From: Streptomyces thermodiastaticus
GTDB taxonomy: Bacteria > Actinomycetota > Actinomycetes > Streptomycetales > Streptomycetaceae
Direction: 5' to 3'
NCBI RefSeq assembly: GCF_014656135.1
Contig: NZ_BNBV01000010.1
Coordinates: 62,001 to 126,000 of the forward strand
Length of the DNA: 64,000 nucleotides
The notes under the pieces are model-generated. The model had not been told where the DNA came from. It saw nothing but the letters and a program-made list of their open reading frames with translations, and ran no database searches. The translations under genes and the position numbers were made by a program. Positions 55,984 to 64,000 of this stretch are shown in pieces (the first letter of the stretch is position 1; the number at the start of each line of letters is the position of its first letter).

Positions 55984-58119
55984 ATGGCGGAGGACCGCGA
56001 ACTGCGGGTGCGTGCGCTGCTGGACCGGGTGCGCGCGGAGGGGCGTACGGCCCTGACGGCGCCCGAGGGAAAGGTGATCGCCGACGCCTACGGGATCGCC
56101 GTGCCGGGCGAGGAGCTGGCGCGGGACGTGGAGGAGGCCGTGGCCGCGGCGGCGCGGTTCGGCGGGCCGGTGGTGATGAAGATCGTCTCGCCGGACATCC
56201 TGCACAAGACCGACGCCGGCGGGGTGGTCGTGGGTGTGGAGGGCGCGGCCGAGGTGCGGTCCGCGTTCTGCCGCATCGTCGGCAACGCGCGGGCGTACGA
56301 CGCGGATGCGCGCATCGAGGGTGTGCTGGTGCAGGAGCTGCTGACCCAGGGGCAGGAGGTCCTGGTCGGCGCGGTCACCGACCCGACGTTCGGCAAGGTC
56401 GTGGCGTTCGGGCTGGGCGGGGTGCTCGTCGAGGTGCTGAAGGACGTGACGTTCCGTCTGGCGCCGGTGGACGCGGACGAGGCGCTGTCGATGCTGGACT
56501 CGGTCCGGGCGGCGGAGGTGCTGCGCGGAGTGCGGGGCCGGCCGGGTGTGGACCGGTGGGCGCTGGCCGAGCAGATCCGCCGGGTGTCGCATCTGGTGAC
56601 GGACTTCCCGGAGATCGCGGAGGTGGACCTGAACCCGGTGATCGCCACGGAGCACGGTGCGGTCGCCGCGGACATCCGGATCGTCCTGGCCGAGCGGCAG
56701 CCGGCGCCGCGCCGGAGGTACTCGCGGGAGGAGATCCTGGCCTCGATGCGCCGGCTGATGCAGCCGTCGTCGGTGGCCGTGATCGGTGCCTCCAACGAGC
56801 CCGGCAAGATCGGCCATTCGGTGATGCGCAATCTCGTCGACGGCGGTTTCTCCGGCGACATCCATCCGGTCAACCCCAAGGCGCACGACATCCTGGGCCG
56901 CAAGGCGTACCGGAGTGTCACGGAGATCCCCGGGGACGTGGACGTGGCGGTGTTCGCGATTCCCGCGCGCCTCGTGGCGGGGGCGCTGGAGGAGGTGGGG
57001 CGCAAGAAGATCCCCAACGCGGTGCTCATTCCGTCGGGGTTCGCGGAGACCGGTGAGCACGAGCTGCAGGCACAGATCGTGGCCATCGCCGAGCGGTACG
57101 GGATCCGGCTGCTCGGGCCGAACATCTACGGCTACTACTCGACCTGGCAGGATCTGTGCGCCACGTTCTGCACCCCGTACGACGTCAAGGGTCCGGTGGC
57201 GCTGACCAGTCAGTCCGGCGGCATCGGGATGGCGATCCTCGGGTTCGCCCGGACGACGAAGACGGGTGTGTCGGCGATCGTGGGCCTGGGCAACAAGTCG
57301 GACCTGGACGAGGACGATCTGCTGACCTGGTTCGGGGAGGATCCGCACACCCAGTGCATCGCGATGCACCTGGAGGACCTGAAGGACGGGCGGGCCTTCG
57401 TCGCCGCGGCGCGCGAGACGGTGCCGAAGAAACCCGTGGTGGTGCTCAAGGCGGGCCGTACGGCGGCGGGCGCGCGGGCCGCGGGGTCGCACACCGGGGC
57501 CCTGGCGGGCGACGACGCGGTGTACGACGACATCCTGCGGCAGGCGGGTGTGATCAGGGCGCCCGGTCTGAACGACATGCTGGAGTACGCGCGTGCCCTG
57601 CCGGTGCTGCCCACCCCGAAGGGCGACAACGTCGTCATCATCACCGGGGCCGGCGGCAGCGGGGTGCTGCTGTCGGACGCGGTGAGCGACCACGGTCTGC
57701 GTCTGATGGAGATCCCGCCCGATCTGGACGAGGCGTTTAGCCGGTTCATCCCGCCGTTCGGGGCGGCGGGCAACCCGGTGGACATCACGGGGGGCGAGCC
57801 GCCGTCGACGTACGAGGCGACGATCCGGCTGGGACTGGAGGATCCGCGGATCCACGCGCTGGTCCTCGGCTACTGGCACACCATCGTCACGCCGCCGATG
57901 GTGTTCGCGGAGCTGACCGCGCGGGTGGTGGCACAGATGCGGGAGCGTGGCGTCGAGAAGCCCGTGGTGGCGTCGCTCGCCGGGGACGTGGAGGTGGAAC
58001 AGGCCTGCGCGTACCTCTTCGAGCGGGGGATCGTGGCCTACCCGTACACCACGGAGAAGCCGGTGGCGGTGCTCGGTGCGAAGTACCGGTGGGCGCGGGC
58101 GGCGGGACTGCTGTCGTGA
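55984..58119 (+). CDS. ADP-forming acyl-CoA synthetase, ATP-grasp first
   Basis: 711 residues from ATG 55984 (a GTG one codon earlier is possible). Domain order is ATP-grasp (about 15-240: VVMKIVSPDILHKTDAGGVV, VAFGLGGVLVEVLKDVTFRL), CoA-binding Rossmann (about 255-390: SVAVIGASNEPGKIGHSVMR), then ligase domains with the phospho-His loop AAGSHTGALAGDDAVYDDIL near residue 500. This is the reverse order of the synthetase at the window start. In this operon it may activate formate or oxalate to prime or drain the CoA cycle; that role is inference. Four bases after the frc stop. Confidence 0.88.
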   Translation: MAEDRELRVRALLDRVRAEGRTALTAPEGKVIADAYGIAVPGEELARDVEEAVAAAARFGGPVVMKIVSPDILHKTDAGGVVVGVEGAAEVRSAFCRIVGNARAYDADARIEGVLVQELLTQGQEVLVGAVTDPTFGKVVAFGLGGVLVEVLKDVTFRLAPVDADEALSMLDSVRAAEVLRGVRGRPGVDRWALAEQIRRVSHLVTDFPEIAEVDLNPVIATEHGAVAADIRIVLAERQPAPRRRYSREEILASMRRLMQPSSVAVIGASNEPGKIGHSVMRNLVDGGFSGDIHPVNPKAHDILGRKAYRSVTEIPGDVDVAVFAIPARLVAGALEEVGRKKIPNAVLIPSGFAETGEHELQAQIVAIAERYGIRLLGPNIYGYYSTWQDLCATFCTPYDVKGPVALTSQSGGIGMAILGFARTTKTGVSAIVGLGNKSDLDEDDLLTWFGEDPHTQCIAMHLEDLKDGRAFVAAARETVPKKPVVVLKAGRTAAGARAAGSHTGALAGDDAVYDDILRQAGVIRAPGLNDMLEYARALPVLPTPKGDNVVIITGAGGSGVLLSDAVSDHGLRLMEIPPDLDEAFSRFIPPFGAAGNPVDITGGEPPSTYEATIRLGLEDPRIHALVLGYWHTIVTPPMVFAELTARVVAQMRERGVEKPVVASLAGDVEVEQACAYLFERGIVAYPYTTEKPVAVLGAKYRWARAAGLLS

Positions 58120-58318
58120 GCGGCGACCGGCCCGGGCCGTGCGGGCTGTCCGGGGGGTGGTCGATGGGCTGAGCGAGCCGCGGTCCGGGGGCGCCCCTCG
58201 GTGACGGCCCCGGGCCGCCGGCCTGCACGGAGCCGGCGCTCTTGTACGTGTCTCCGGTCCGGCCCCGTGCCCGGTGCACCTTTTCCATCCGCACCCCTTG
58301 GCGAGGAGATGGCCTCAG

Positions 58319-59704
58319 ATGACGGCTGATCCGATGGCAACAAGGAACACGTCGGCCGATCCCGGCACGGCGAAGGGCACGTACCGTGAAGTGACCGATC
58401 CCCGGGGGCGGGTCTACCGCATCGGGGAGACGGACCGGGACATACTCGGCCATTCCCGCAAGCTGATGGTCTACCTCCCGTGGGTGGCGATGATGGCCAT
58501 CAGTGTCTCCGAGTACGCCTACGGTTCCGCGGAGGACACCCTGTCCACGGCGCACGGGTGGACGCAGAGCAACACGTTCTGGATCCTCAGCGTCTGGGTG
58601 TTCTTCCAGGCGGGCATCGCCTTTCCGGCGGGCTGGCTGCGGGAGAGGGGGATCCTGACGGCGCGCCGGGCCATGTTCACGGGTGCGGCGATGTGCTTGC
58701 TGGGGTTCCTCGCCCTGTCGCACCTGGACAATGTGCTGCTCGCCATCGTCGGTTTCGGTGTGGTGGGCGGTGTCGGCTCCGGGCTGGTGTACGCGACGTG
58801 CATCAATATGGTCGGCAAGTGGTTTCCGGAGCGGCGGGGCGCGAAGACCGGGTTCGTCAACGGCGGTTTCGCCTACGGCTCGCTGCCGTTCATCTTCATC
58901 TTCAACTACGCCTTCGACACCGGCAACTACGACGAGGTGCTGGACCTGATCGGCGTGTATGTGCTGATCGTGGTGGTGGTGTGCGCGTTCTTCTTCAAGG
59001 ACCCGCCGAAGAACTGGTGGCCGGCGGACATCGACCCGCTGTCGTACTCCGGCAACAAGCGCAGCGCGGCGAGCCTGGCCAAGAATCCGCCGGCGGTGCG
59101 GCAGTACACACCCAAGGAGGCGATCAGGACCGGCATGCTGCCGCTGATGTGGGTCGCCGTCGTGATGACGGCGGGTGTGTCGATCTTCGGTATCTCCTTC
59201 CAGGTGGACTACGCCAAGGAGATCGGCTTCGGTCCGCTGGTCGCGGCCTCGTCGATGGGCATCATGGCGGTGGTCAACGGCGTCGGGCGGGCCGTGGTGG
59301 GCTGGCTGTCGGACCTGTGGGGCCGCAAGACCGCGCTGATCTTCGTCATCGTGGTGCTGGGCCTGGCCCAGTTCGGTGTCATCTGGGCCGGTGACATGAA
59401 GAACGAGTGGCTGTTCCTGTTCTTCGCGTTCCTGTCCGGCTTCGGCGGCGGGGCGTTCTACCCGATGTTCGCGGCTCTGACCCCGGACTACTTCGGCGAG
59501 AACTACAACGCCACCAACTACGGCCTGGTCTACAGCGGCAAGCTGGTCAGCGGCCTGTTCGGCGGCGGTCTCGGCTCGATGGTGGTGGGCGCCTGGGGCT
59601 ACAACGGGGCCTACGCGCTGGCGGGCGGGATCTCGATGGTGGCGGCGGCGATCGCGCTGCTGCTGCGGCAGCCCGGCCGGAGCAGGAAGGCGGCGGCCGG
59701 CTGA
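58319..59704 (+). CDS. OFA-family MFS transporter (oxalate/formate antiporter type)
   Basis: 461 residues, 12 helices. GRVYRIGETDRDILGHSRKL precedes helix 1; WTQSNTFWILSVWVFFQAGI, INMVGKWFPERRGAKTGFVN and GFVNGGFAYGSLPFIFIFNY are hallmark segments of the oxalate:formate antiporter (OFA) family. GAGGAG about ten bases before the ATG. Expected to bring in oxalate and possibly expel formate, which would complete the pathway encoded by the three genes upstream. Ends at a strong shared terminator. Confidence 0.88.
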   Translation: MTADPMATRNTSADPGTAKGTYREVTDPRGRVYRIGETDRDILGHSRKLMVYLPWVAMMAISVSEYAYGSAEDTLSTAHGWTQSNTFWILSVWVFFQAGIAFPAGWLRERGILTARRAMFTGAAMCLLGFLALSHLDNVLLAIVGFGVVGGVGSGLVYATCINMVGKWFPERRGAKTGFVNGGFAYGSLPFIFIFNYAFDTGNYDEVLDLIGVYVLIVVVVCAFFFKDPPKNWWPADIDPLSYSGNKRSAASLAKNPPAVRQYTPKEAIRTGMLPLMWVAVVMTAGVSIFGISFQVDYAKEIGFGPLVAASSMGIMAVVNGVGRAVVGWLSDLWGRKTALIFVIVVLGLAQFGVIWAGDMKNEWLFLFFAFLSGFGGGAFYPMFAALTPDYFGENYNATNYGLVYSGKLVSGLFGGGLGSMVVGAWGYNGAYALAGGISMVAAAIALLLRQPGRSRKAAAG

Positions 59705-59720
59705 CACAGTCGGTGCCACG

Positions 59721-59761
59721 TGAGGGGGGGCCTGTCCGCGGGTGCGGGCAGGCCCCCCTCA
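59721..59761. terminator. Bidirectional terminator after the OFA transporter
   Basis: A 16-base stem (TGAGGGGGG and CCTG-TCC on one side, GGGCAGG and CCCCCCTCA on the other) with an eight-base loop and one bulge, 17 bases past the transporter stop and just before the convergent TIM-barrel gene. Confidence 0.85.
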
Positions 59762-59769
59762 GGTGTGCG

Positions 59770-60921
59770 TTACGTGCGGCGGCGCAGGGCGGCCAGGTTG
59801 CGGTAGCCGATCCGCGCGTACTCCAGGGACTGGCCCAGGTCGGTGCTGCTGGGCGCGTTGTCCTGCTCGACCATCGGGTTGTGGTAGGTGCGGTGGCCGA
59901 CGCGGGTGAAGAACGTCGTGTAGTCGATCACGCCGGTGCCGAACGGGACCATCTCGTAGCCCTGCCCGTTGGTGGTGTCGACCACGCCGTCCTTGGCGTG
60001 GAAGAGCGGGTAGCGCTTGTTGTGGCGGGCGACCAGACCCGCCGGGTCGAAGACGTTCTCCCGCACGGAGCCGTCGTGGGCGGTGTAGGTGCGGAACTTG
60101 TACTGGGCCACGTGCGCCCAGTAGATGTCCATCTCCAGCCAGACCAGTTCGGGGTCGGTGACGGTGAGGAAGTACTCGAGTCTGCGGATGCCGGAGCTGC
60201 GGGTGGGCCGGCCCCGGTCGTCCAGCGGGCCGCCGTCGAGCAGGAAGCTGTAGGCGGCGTCGTGGTTGTGGGTGTACAGCTTGATGCCGGCGCGGCGGGC
60301 GATCTCACCGAGGGTGTTCCACTTGTCGGCGGCCACGTCCCAGTCGCTGCGGTAGGGGCTGTCGGTGGGGTCGGCACCGGTGCCCATGTGGTCCATGCCG
60401 AGGATGTTCGCGATCTCCAGGTGTTTCTTGAAGGTGTCGAGGTCCTGTCCGGTCAGCGGCCAGGACGGCGGGATGAAGCCGTGGTTGCCCTGGGCGCGCA
60501 GCCCGCTGTCGTCCAGCCAGCGGCGCAGCAGCCTGGCGCCCTTGACGTTCTCCAGGTCGGCGCCGCCGGGCGCGTTGGGGTGCTGGGCGTAGCCGGCAAA
60601 CTCCACCTGCCGGTAGCCGAACCGGGCCAGCTGCTCGAACACGGCGCGGAAGCCGGAGGGCAGCGGGGTGGACAGCGGGTCGCGTCCGGTGGCGTCGCGG
60701 ACGGTGTAGAGGATGATGCCGCGCTTGTCGGCGGGGACGAGGACCTTCCCCTTTCCGTGGGTGGTGGAGGAGGGTGCGGCGTGCACGGGGCTCGCGCCGA
60801 AGACGGGGGCGGCGATCGCACCGGCGGCGGCCGCGGTGCAGGTGCTCAGGAAGCGGCGGCGGTCGATGCCGAGGCTGCGGCGCAGCCGCTCGTCGTGGTC
60901 GGTGCCGTGGAAGTCGTTCAC
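59770..60921 (-). CDS. Tat-exported sugar-phosphate isomerase/epimerase-like TIM barrel
   Basis: 383 residues. Twin-arginine signal: SLGIDRRRFLSTCTAAAAGA with cleavage probably after VHAAP (about residue 49). The mature part is an AP-endonuclease-2/xylose isomerase-like TIM barrel (FGYRQVEFAGYAQHPN, MDHMGTGADPTDS, IKLYTHNHDAAYSFL, VWLEMDIYWAHVA, YPLFHAKDG) with metal-ligand candidates Glu, His, Asp, His. GTG start overlaps the stop of the phosphodiesterase gene (GTGA). Exported member of an otherwise cytosolic ebo-type operon. Confidence 0.86.
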   Translation of the reverse strand: MNDFHGTDHDERLRRSLGIDRRRFLSTCTAAAAGAIAAPVFGASPVHAAPSSTTHGKGKVLVPADKRGIILYTVRDATGRDPLSTPLPSGFRAVFEQLARFGYRQVEFAGYAQHPNAPGGADLENVKGARLLRRWLDDSGLRAQGNHGFIPPSWPLTGQDLDTFKKHLEIANILGMDHMGTGADPTDSPYRSDWDVAADKWNTLGEIARRAGIKLYTHNHDAAYSFLLDGGPLDDRGRPTRSSGIRRLEYFLTVTDPELVWLEMDIYWAHVAQYKFRTYTAHDGSVRENVFDPAGLVARHNKRYPLFHAKDGVVDTTNGQGYEMVPFGTGVIDYTTFFTRVGHRTYHNPMVEQDNAPSSTDLGQSLEYARIGYRNLAALRRRT

Positions 60922-62327
60922 GGTGTCCTCTCTCCTGATGTGGCGTCGGGTGTGCCGAGACCGGCGAGACGGAGCAGCAGTGACTTCACGTCGGTGGCCG
61001 CGATCCGGTCACCGACGGCGTGGGGGGTGGAGCTGATGAGGAGCGGGCCGTCGTCGTCGCTCGCGGGCAGGCGGCCGTGGCTGCCACGCACCGGGGACGG
61101 GTCCAGCGGGACGACCGCCATGCGGTAGCGCAGCCCGAGTTTCTTGCGGACCAGGGCCGAGGCCGCGCGGAGCTTGACGTAGGGGTCGAGCGGGTCCATG
61201 AACAGCTCGGCCGGGTCGTAACCGGGTTTGCGGTGGATCTCCACCATGCGGGCGAAGTCGGGGGCGCGGGCGTCGTCGAGCCAGTAGTAGTAGGTGAACC
61301 AGGCGTCCGGTTCGGCGACGGCGACCAGGTCGCCCGAGCGCGGGTGGTCGAGGTGGTGGGCCTTCTTGCCGGTGTCGTCGAGGAGCCGGTCGATGCCGGG
61401 CAGGCCGTCGAGGGCGTCCCGGGCCGCGTCCAGATCCTGCGGGCGGCGCACGTACACGTGGGCGATCTGGTGGTCGGCGACGGCGAAGGCACGCGAGGTG
61501 GTGGGGTCCAGGTACTCCATGCCGTCCTGGGTGTGCACCTGGAGCAGGCCGGCGCGGCGCAGGGCGCGGTTGATGTCGACGGGCCGGTCGGCGCGGGTGA
61601 TGCCGTACTCCGACAGGGCGACGACGGTGCGGCCCTCGGCGCGGGCGTCGTCCAGCAGCGGGGCGAGGACGGCGTCCAGGTCGGCGGCGGCGCGGTGCGA
61701 GCGGGGGTCGTCGGGGCCGTAGCGCTGCAGGTCGTAGTCGAGGTGGGGCAGGTAGGCCAGGGTCAGGTCGGGGTCGCGGGTGGCGAGCACATGGCGGGTG
61801 GCGTCGGTGATCCACTGCGAGGAGGCGATCCCGGCACCCGGACCCCAGTAGCTGAACAGCGGGAACGTGCCGAAGCGCGCGGTGAGTTCGTCGTGCAGGG
61901 CCGGGGGCCGGGTGTAGCAGTCGGGTTCCTTGCGGCCGTCGGCGTGGTAGACGGGCCGGGGGGTGACCGTCCAGTCGGTGTCGGCGCCCATGGCGTACCA
62001 CCAGCAGATGTTGGCGACCGTGTAGCCGGGGTGGGCGCGGCGGGCGGCGTCCCAGATCTTGTCGCCGGCGACGAGCCGGTTGTGCTGCCGCCACAGCAGC
62101 GCCTCGCCGAGGTCGCGGAAGTACCAGCCGTTGCCGACGATGCCGTGTTCGGCGGGGGTGGTGCCGGTGAGGAAGGTGGACTGCACCGAGCAGGTCACCG
62201 CGGGCAGCACGGGGTCGAGCGGGGCCTGCGAGCCGGACGCGGCGAGCGCGGCCATGCGGGGCATGTGCCGCAGCAGCCGCGGGGTGAGACCGACGACGTC
62301 GAGGACGAGCAGCGGGGTGGGGCTCAT
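60918..62327 (-). CDS. Alkaline phosphatase superfamily phosphodiesterase, ebo-cluster type
   Basis: 469 residues. Type I phosphodiesterase/nucleotide pyrophosphatase fold: VLDVVGLTPRLLRHMPRMAA (metal Asp), nucleophile region AVTCSVQSTFLTGTTPAEHG (Thr/Ser), YLPHLDYDLQRYGPDDPRSH (Asp/His ligands), VVALSEYGITRADRP. Overlaps the EboE gene by four bases upstream and the Tat TIM-barrel gene by four downstream. In cyanobacterial ebo clusters a phosphodiesterase of this kind accompanies EboE. No signal peptide, so it acts in the cytosol. Confidence 0.85.
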   Translation of the reverse strand: MSPTPLLVLDVVGLTPRLLRHMPRMAALAASGSQAPLDPVLPAVTCSVQSTFLTGTTPAEHGIVGNGWYFRDLGEALLWRQHNRLVAGDKIWDAARRAHPGYTVANICWWYAMGADTDWTVTPRPVYHADGRKEPDCYTRPPALHDELTARFGTFPLFSYWGPGAGIASSQWITDATRHVLATRDPDLTLAYLPHLDYDLQRYGPDDPRSHRAAADLDAVLAPLLDDARAEGRTVVALSEYGITRADRPVDINRALRRAGLLQVHTQDGMEYLDPTTSRAFAVADHQIAHVYVRRPQDLDAARDALDGLPGIDRLLDDTGKKAHHLDHPRSGDLVAVAEPDAWFTYYYWLDDARAPDFARMVEIHRKPGYDPAELFMDPLDPYVKLRAASALVRKKLGLRYRMAVVPLDPSPVRGSHGRLPASDDDGPLLISSTPHAVGDRIAATDVKSLLLRLAGLGTPDATSGERTP

Positions 62328-63493
62328 GGCAGTTCCTTCAGGCCGAGTCCGGTCACAAGGTCGCGGGCGAGGGTGAGTTCGGCGGCGATGCCGTCGGTGA
62401 GCTGGGTGCGGGCGCGGGGCCGCAGCGCGGGCGGGAGGGCCTGCCAGGTGTAGGTCTCCACCTCCAGGTGGTGGGTGAGCGGGTGTTCGCCGCCGACCAG
62501 CCGGGTCAGCGCGGCCCGCAGCACGGGCAGGGTGGAGGTGAGGGGCTGGGCGGGGTCGGCGTGCAGGGGGACGTGGAAGTGGGCGCGCCAGGGAGCGGTG
62601 TCCGGCAGGCGGGTGCCGGCGAGGGCCTGGCCGAGGTCGTCGGTGCCGGCGAGGCCGTCCGGGGTGAGGGTGCGGGTCTGGTGCAGGAAGCGGGGTTCGT
62701 CGAAGGCGGCGAGGGCCGCGCGGACCTCGGGGCGGTCGGGGTGCTCGGCGTGCAGGGCGGCCGACAGCTGGGCCTTGACGACGGGGATCGCGGCGTCGGT
62801 GAGGATGTCCAGCGCGGTGTCCGGGTCCTCGAAAGCGGTCGCCAGGTGGCAGGTGTCCAGGCACACGCCGATGCGGTCGTGGCCGATCGCGGTCAGCGGG
62901 GCGACGGCGTCGCGGGTGGTCTCCACCACGCAGCCGGGTTCGGGTTCCAGGCCGATGCGCACCGAACGGCCGGTGAGGTCCTGCAGCGCGTCGAGGCGCT
63001 CGCCGAGGGTGCGCAGCGCGGCGTACGCGGCGCGGGCGCGGTCGTCGTCGCAGGCGGTGCGCCAGGCCAGCGGCAGGGTGGAGACGGTGCCGTCGGTGAC
63101 GTCGTCGGGCAGCAGGCCGGCCAGGACGCGGGCGAGGGAGGTGGTGTGTTCCAGGCGTTCGGGGTCGGCCCAGTCGGGCCGGTAGACGCGGTACTTGACC
63201 TCGCTGGCGCCGAAGCCCTGGTAGGGGAAGCCGTTGAGGGTGACGACCTCCAGGCCGCGCCGGTCGAGTGCGGCGCGCAAGGTGCGCAGCGCGGCCGGGT
63301 CGGCGGCCAGGGTGCGGGCGGCGTCGCGGGCGAGCCACAGGCCGATGCCGAGCCGGTCGCGGCCCAGGCGGCGGCGGACCGGCTCGCAGTGGTCGCGCAG
63401 CTGGGCCAGGACGCCGTCGAGGGTTTCCGCGGGGTGGACGTTGGTGCAGTAGGCGAGGTGGACGATCGAGCCGTCGGGGTGTCTGAACCGCAT
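62324..63493 (-). CDS. eboE: EboE-like xylose isomerase-type TIM barrel
   Basis: 389 residues. VHLAYCTNVHPAETLDGVLA near the N-terminus and RGLEVVTLNGFPYQGFGASE followed by VKYRVYRPDWADPERLEHTT are diagnostic of EboE metabolite-traffic proteins; SVRIGLEPEPGCVVETTRDA and IGVCLDTCHLATAFEDPDTA carry the metal-binding Glu, Asp and His. C-terminal half includes HFHVPLHADPAQPLTSTLPV. In cyanobacteria the ebo genes are needed to move the scytonemin monomer to the periplasm. GGGGAG six bases before the ATG, three bases after the EboB stop. Confidence 0.9.
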   Translation of the reverse strand: MRFRHPDGSIVHLAYCTNVHPAETLDGVLAQLRDHCEPVRRRLGRDRLGIGLWLARDAARTLAADPAALRTLRAALDRRGLEVVTLNGFPYQGFGASEVKYRVYRPDWADPERLEHTTSLARVLAGLLPDDVTDGTVSTLPLAWRTACDDDRARAAYAALRTLGERLDALQDLTGRSVRIGLEPEPGCVVETTRDAVAPLTAIGHDRIGVCLDTCHLATAFEDPDTALDILTDAAIPVVKAQLSAALHAEHPDRPEVRAALAAFDEPRFLHQTRTLTPDGLAGTDDLGQALAGTRLPDTAPWRAHFHVPLHADPAQPLTSTLPVLRAALTRLVGGEHPLTHHLEVETYTWQALPPALRPRARTQLTDGIAAELTLARDLVTGLGLKELP

Positions 63494-63496
63494 GGC

Positions 63497-64000
63497 TCAC
63501 TCCCCGCCGCGCAGCACGGAGTTGCCCTCGTGCGTGCCGCCCGGCGGGGTGACGTTCAGGTCCAGGCGTCCGCTCAGGCCGTAGAAGGCGACCGGGTTGC
63601 GCCACAGCACCAGGTCGACGGTGTCCTCGTCGAAGCCCTCGGCCAGCATCAGGTCGGCCACCTTGCGGGTCTTGAGCGGGTCGCTCCTGCCCCAGTCGGC
63701 GGCGGAGTTCACCAGCACCCGCTCGGGCCCGTAGACGCGCAGCAGGGCGACCATGCGGGCCTCGTCCATCTTGGTGTCGGGGTAGACGGAGAAACCGAGC
63801 CAGCAGCCGGAGTCCTTGGCTTCCTTGACGGTGGTCTCGTTGAGGTGGTCGACCAGGACGCGGTCCTCGGGCAGCGCGGACTCGCGGACCACGTCCAGGG
63901 TGCGGCGCAGCCCGGCGAGCTTGTCGCGGTGCGGGGTGTGCACCAGTGCGGGCAGGCCGTGGTCGGCGGCGAGCTGCAGCTGGGCGGCGAGCGCGGTGTC
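63497..64000 (-). CDS. eboB: TatD-family hydrolase, EboB-like, truncated by window end
   Basis: C-terminal ~167 residues of a TatD-type metal-dependent hydrolase; the frame is open to base 64000 on the minus strand, so the N-terminus lies outside. HGLPALVHTPHRDKLAGLRR (metal-ligand His), VLVDHLNETTVKEAKDSGCW, LGFSVYPDTKMDEARMVALL, VLVNSAADWGRSDPLKTRKV (catalytic Asp) fit EboB/TatD. First visible gene of the ebo-type operon, followed directly by eboE; EboA, C and D genes, if present, lie beyond the window. Confidence 0.86.
   Translation of the reverse strand, partial: DTALAAQLQLAADHGLPALVHTPHRDKLAGLRRTLDVVRESALPEDRVLVDHLNETTVKEAKDSGCWLGFSVYPDTKMDEARMVALLRVYGPERVLVNSAADWGRSDPLKTRKVADLMLAEGFDEDTVDLVLWRNPVAFYGLSGRLDLNVTPPGGTHEGNSVLRGGE

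Noticed and set aside
55957..57879. 640-residue minus-strand ORF
   Set aside because: Antisense to the acyl-CoA synthetase; rich in Arg/His/Gln with no domain.

Overview
The window is high-GC, GTG-start-rich DNA with actinomycete gene content: leaderless regulators, CBS-BON and PPOX stress proteins, TetR/HxlR/LysR regulators facing their targets, F420-type reductase, P450 with 3Fe-4S ferredoxin. It most resembles a Streptomyces chromosome, probably an accessory arm because catabolic islands and decayed genes are frequent. Both ends cut through genes.

Layout. (1) 1-12.1 kb is a dormancy/redox-stress island: an ADP-forming acyl-CoA synthetase (truncated by the window start), a CNMP-binding protein, PPOX proteins, a 49-residue CxC protein, three CBS-BON proteins, a universal stress protein, a DevS-like GAF histidine kinase and its DevR/OsdR-like response regulator, an Hsp20 chaperone and a GAF-SpoIIE phosphatase. 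Four copies of a GGGYC-N4-GNCCC palindrome lie in its intergenic gaps. (2) 12.3-22.7 kb holds small regulator-plus-enzyme modules: SDR/TetR, SIS isomerase/BadF-type kinase, an HxlR-faced PEP-mutase-like lyase, amidohydrolase and SDR set, and a TetR-faced VOC and NADP-binding pair. (3) 23.0-30.7 kb is a LysR-linked catabolic gene row: FAD oxidoreductase, IlvD/Edd dehydratase, MHS transporter and two-subunit aconitase X. The substrate is not known and this is the best candidate for an undescribed pathway. (4) 31.6-35.6 kb: MFS exporter, SDR, AraC regulator, panD. (5) 35.6-36.5 kb is a scar with IS5 and toxin-like remnants. (6) 36.5-41.7 kb: a MarR-faced set (HXXEE membrane protein, ABC-2-like membrane protein, NmrA-like protein, aldehyde dehydrogenase). 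(7) 41.7-47.4 kb: acs pseudogene, TetR-controlled ABC exporter with two ATPases, quinone oxidoreductase pseudogene, IS701 and GNAT fragments. (8) 47.4-49.6 kb: TetR, P450, ferredoxin. (9) 49.9-52.2 kb: a dead sugar-uptake locus in which transporter, neighbouring enzyme and LacI repressor are all broken. (10) 52.5 kb: tRNA-Leu(GAG). (11) 53.0-59.7 kb: an oxalate-type operon (ThDP decarboxylase, formyl-CoA transferase-like CaiB protein, ADP-forming acyl-CoA ligase, OFA transporter) behind a perfect 8-8-8 palindrome. (12) 59.8-64 kb: an ebo-type cluster (EboB, EboE, phosphodiesterase, Tat-exported TIM barrel), running off the window.

Several regulators (TetR at 13.26 kb, HxlR at 20.1 kb, LysR at 30.7 kb, TetR at 43.4 kb) have a -10-like hexamer 6-7 bases before the start codon and are predicted to be translated from leaderless mRNAs. 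No rRNA, CRISPR array, intact insertion sequence, integrase or replication origin was seen. All homology statements come from recognising motifs by eye, without database searches.
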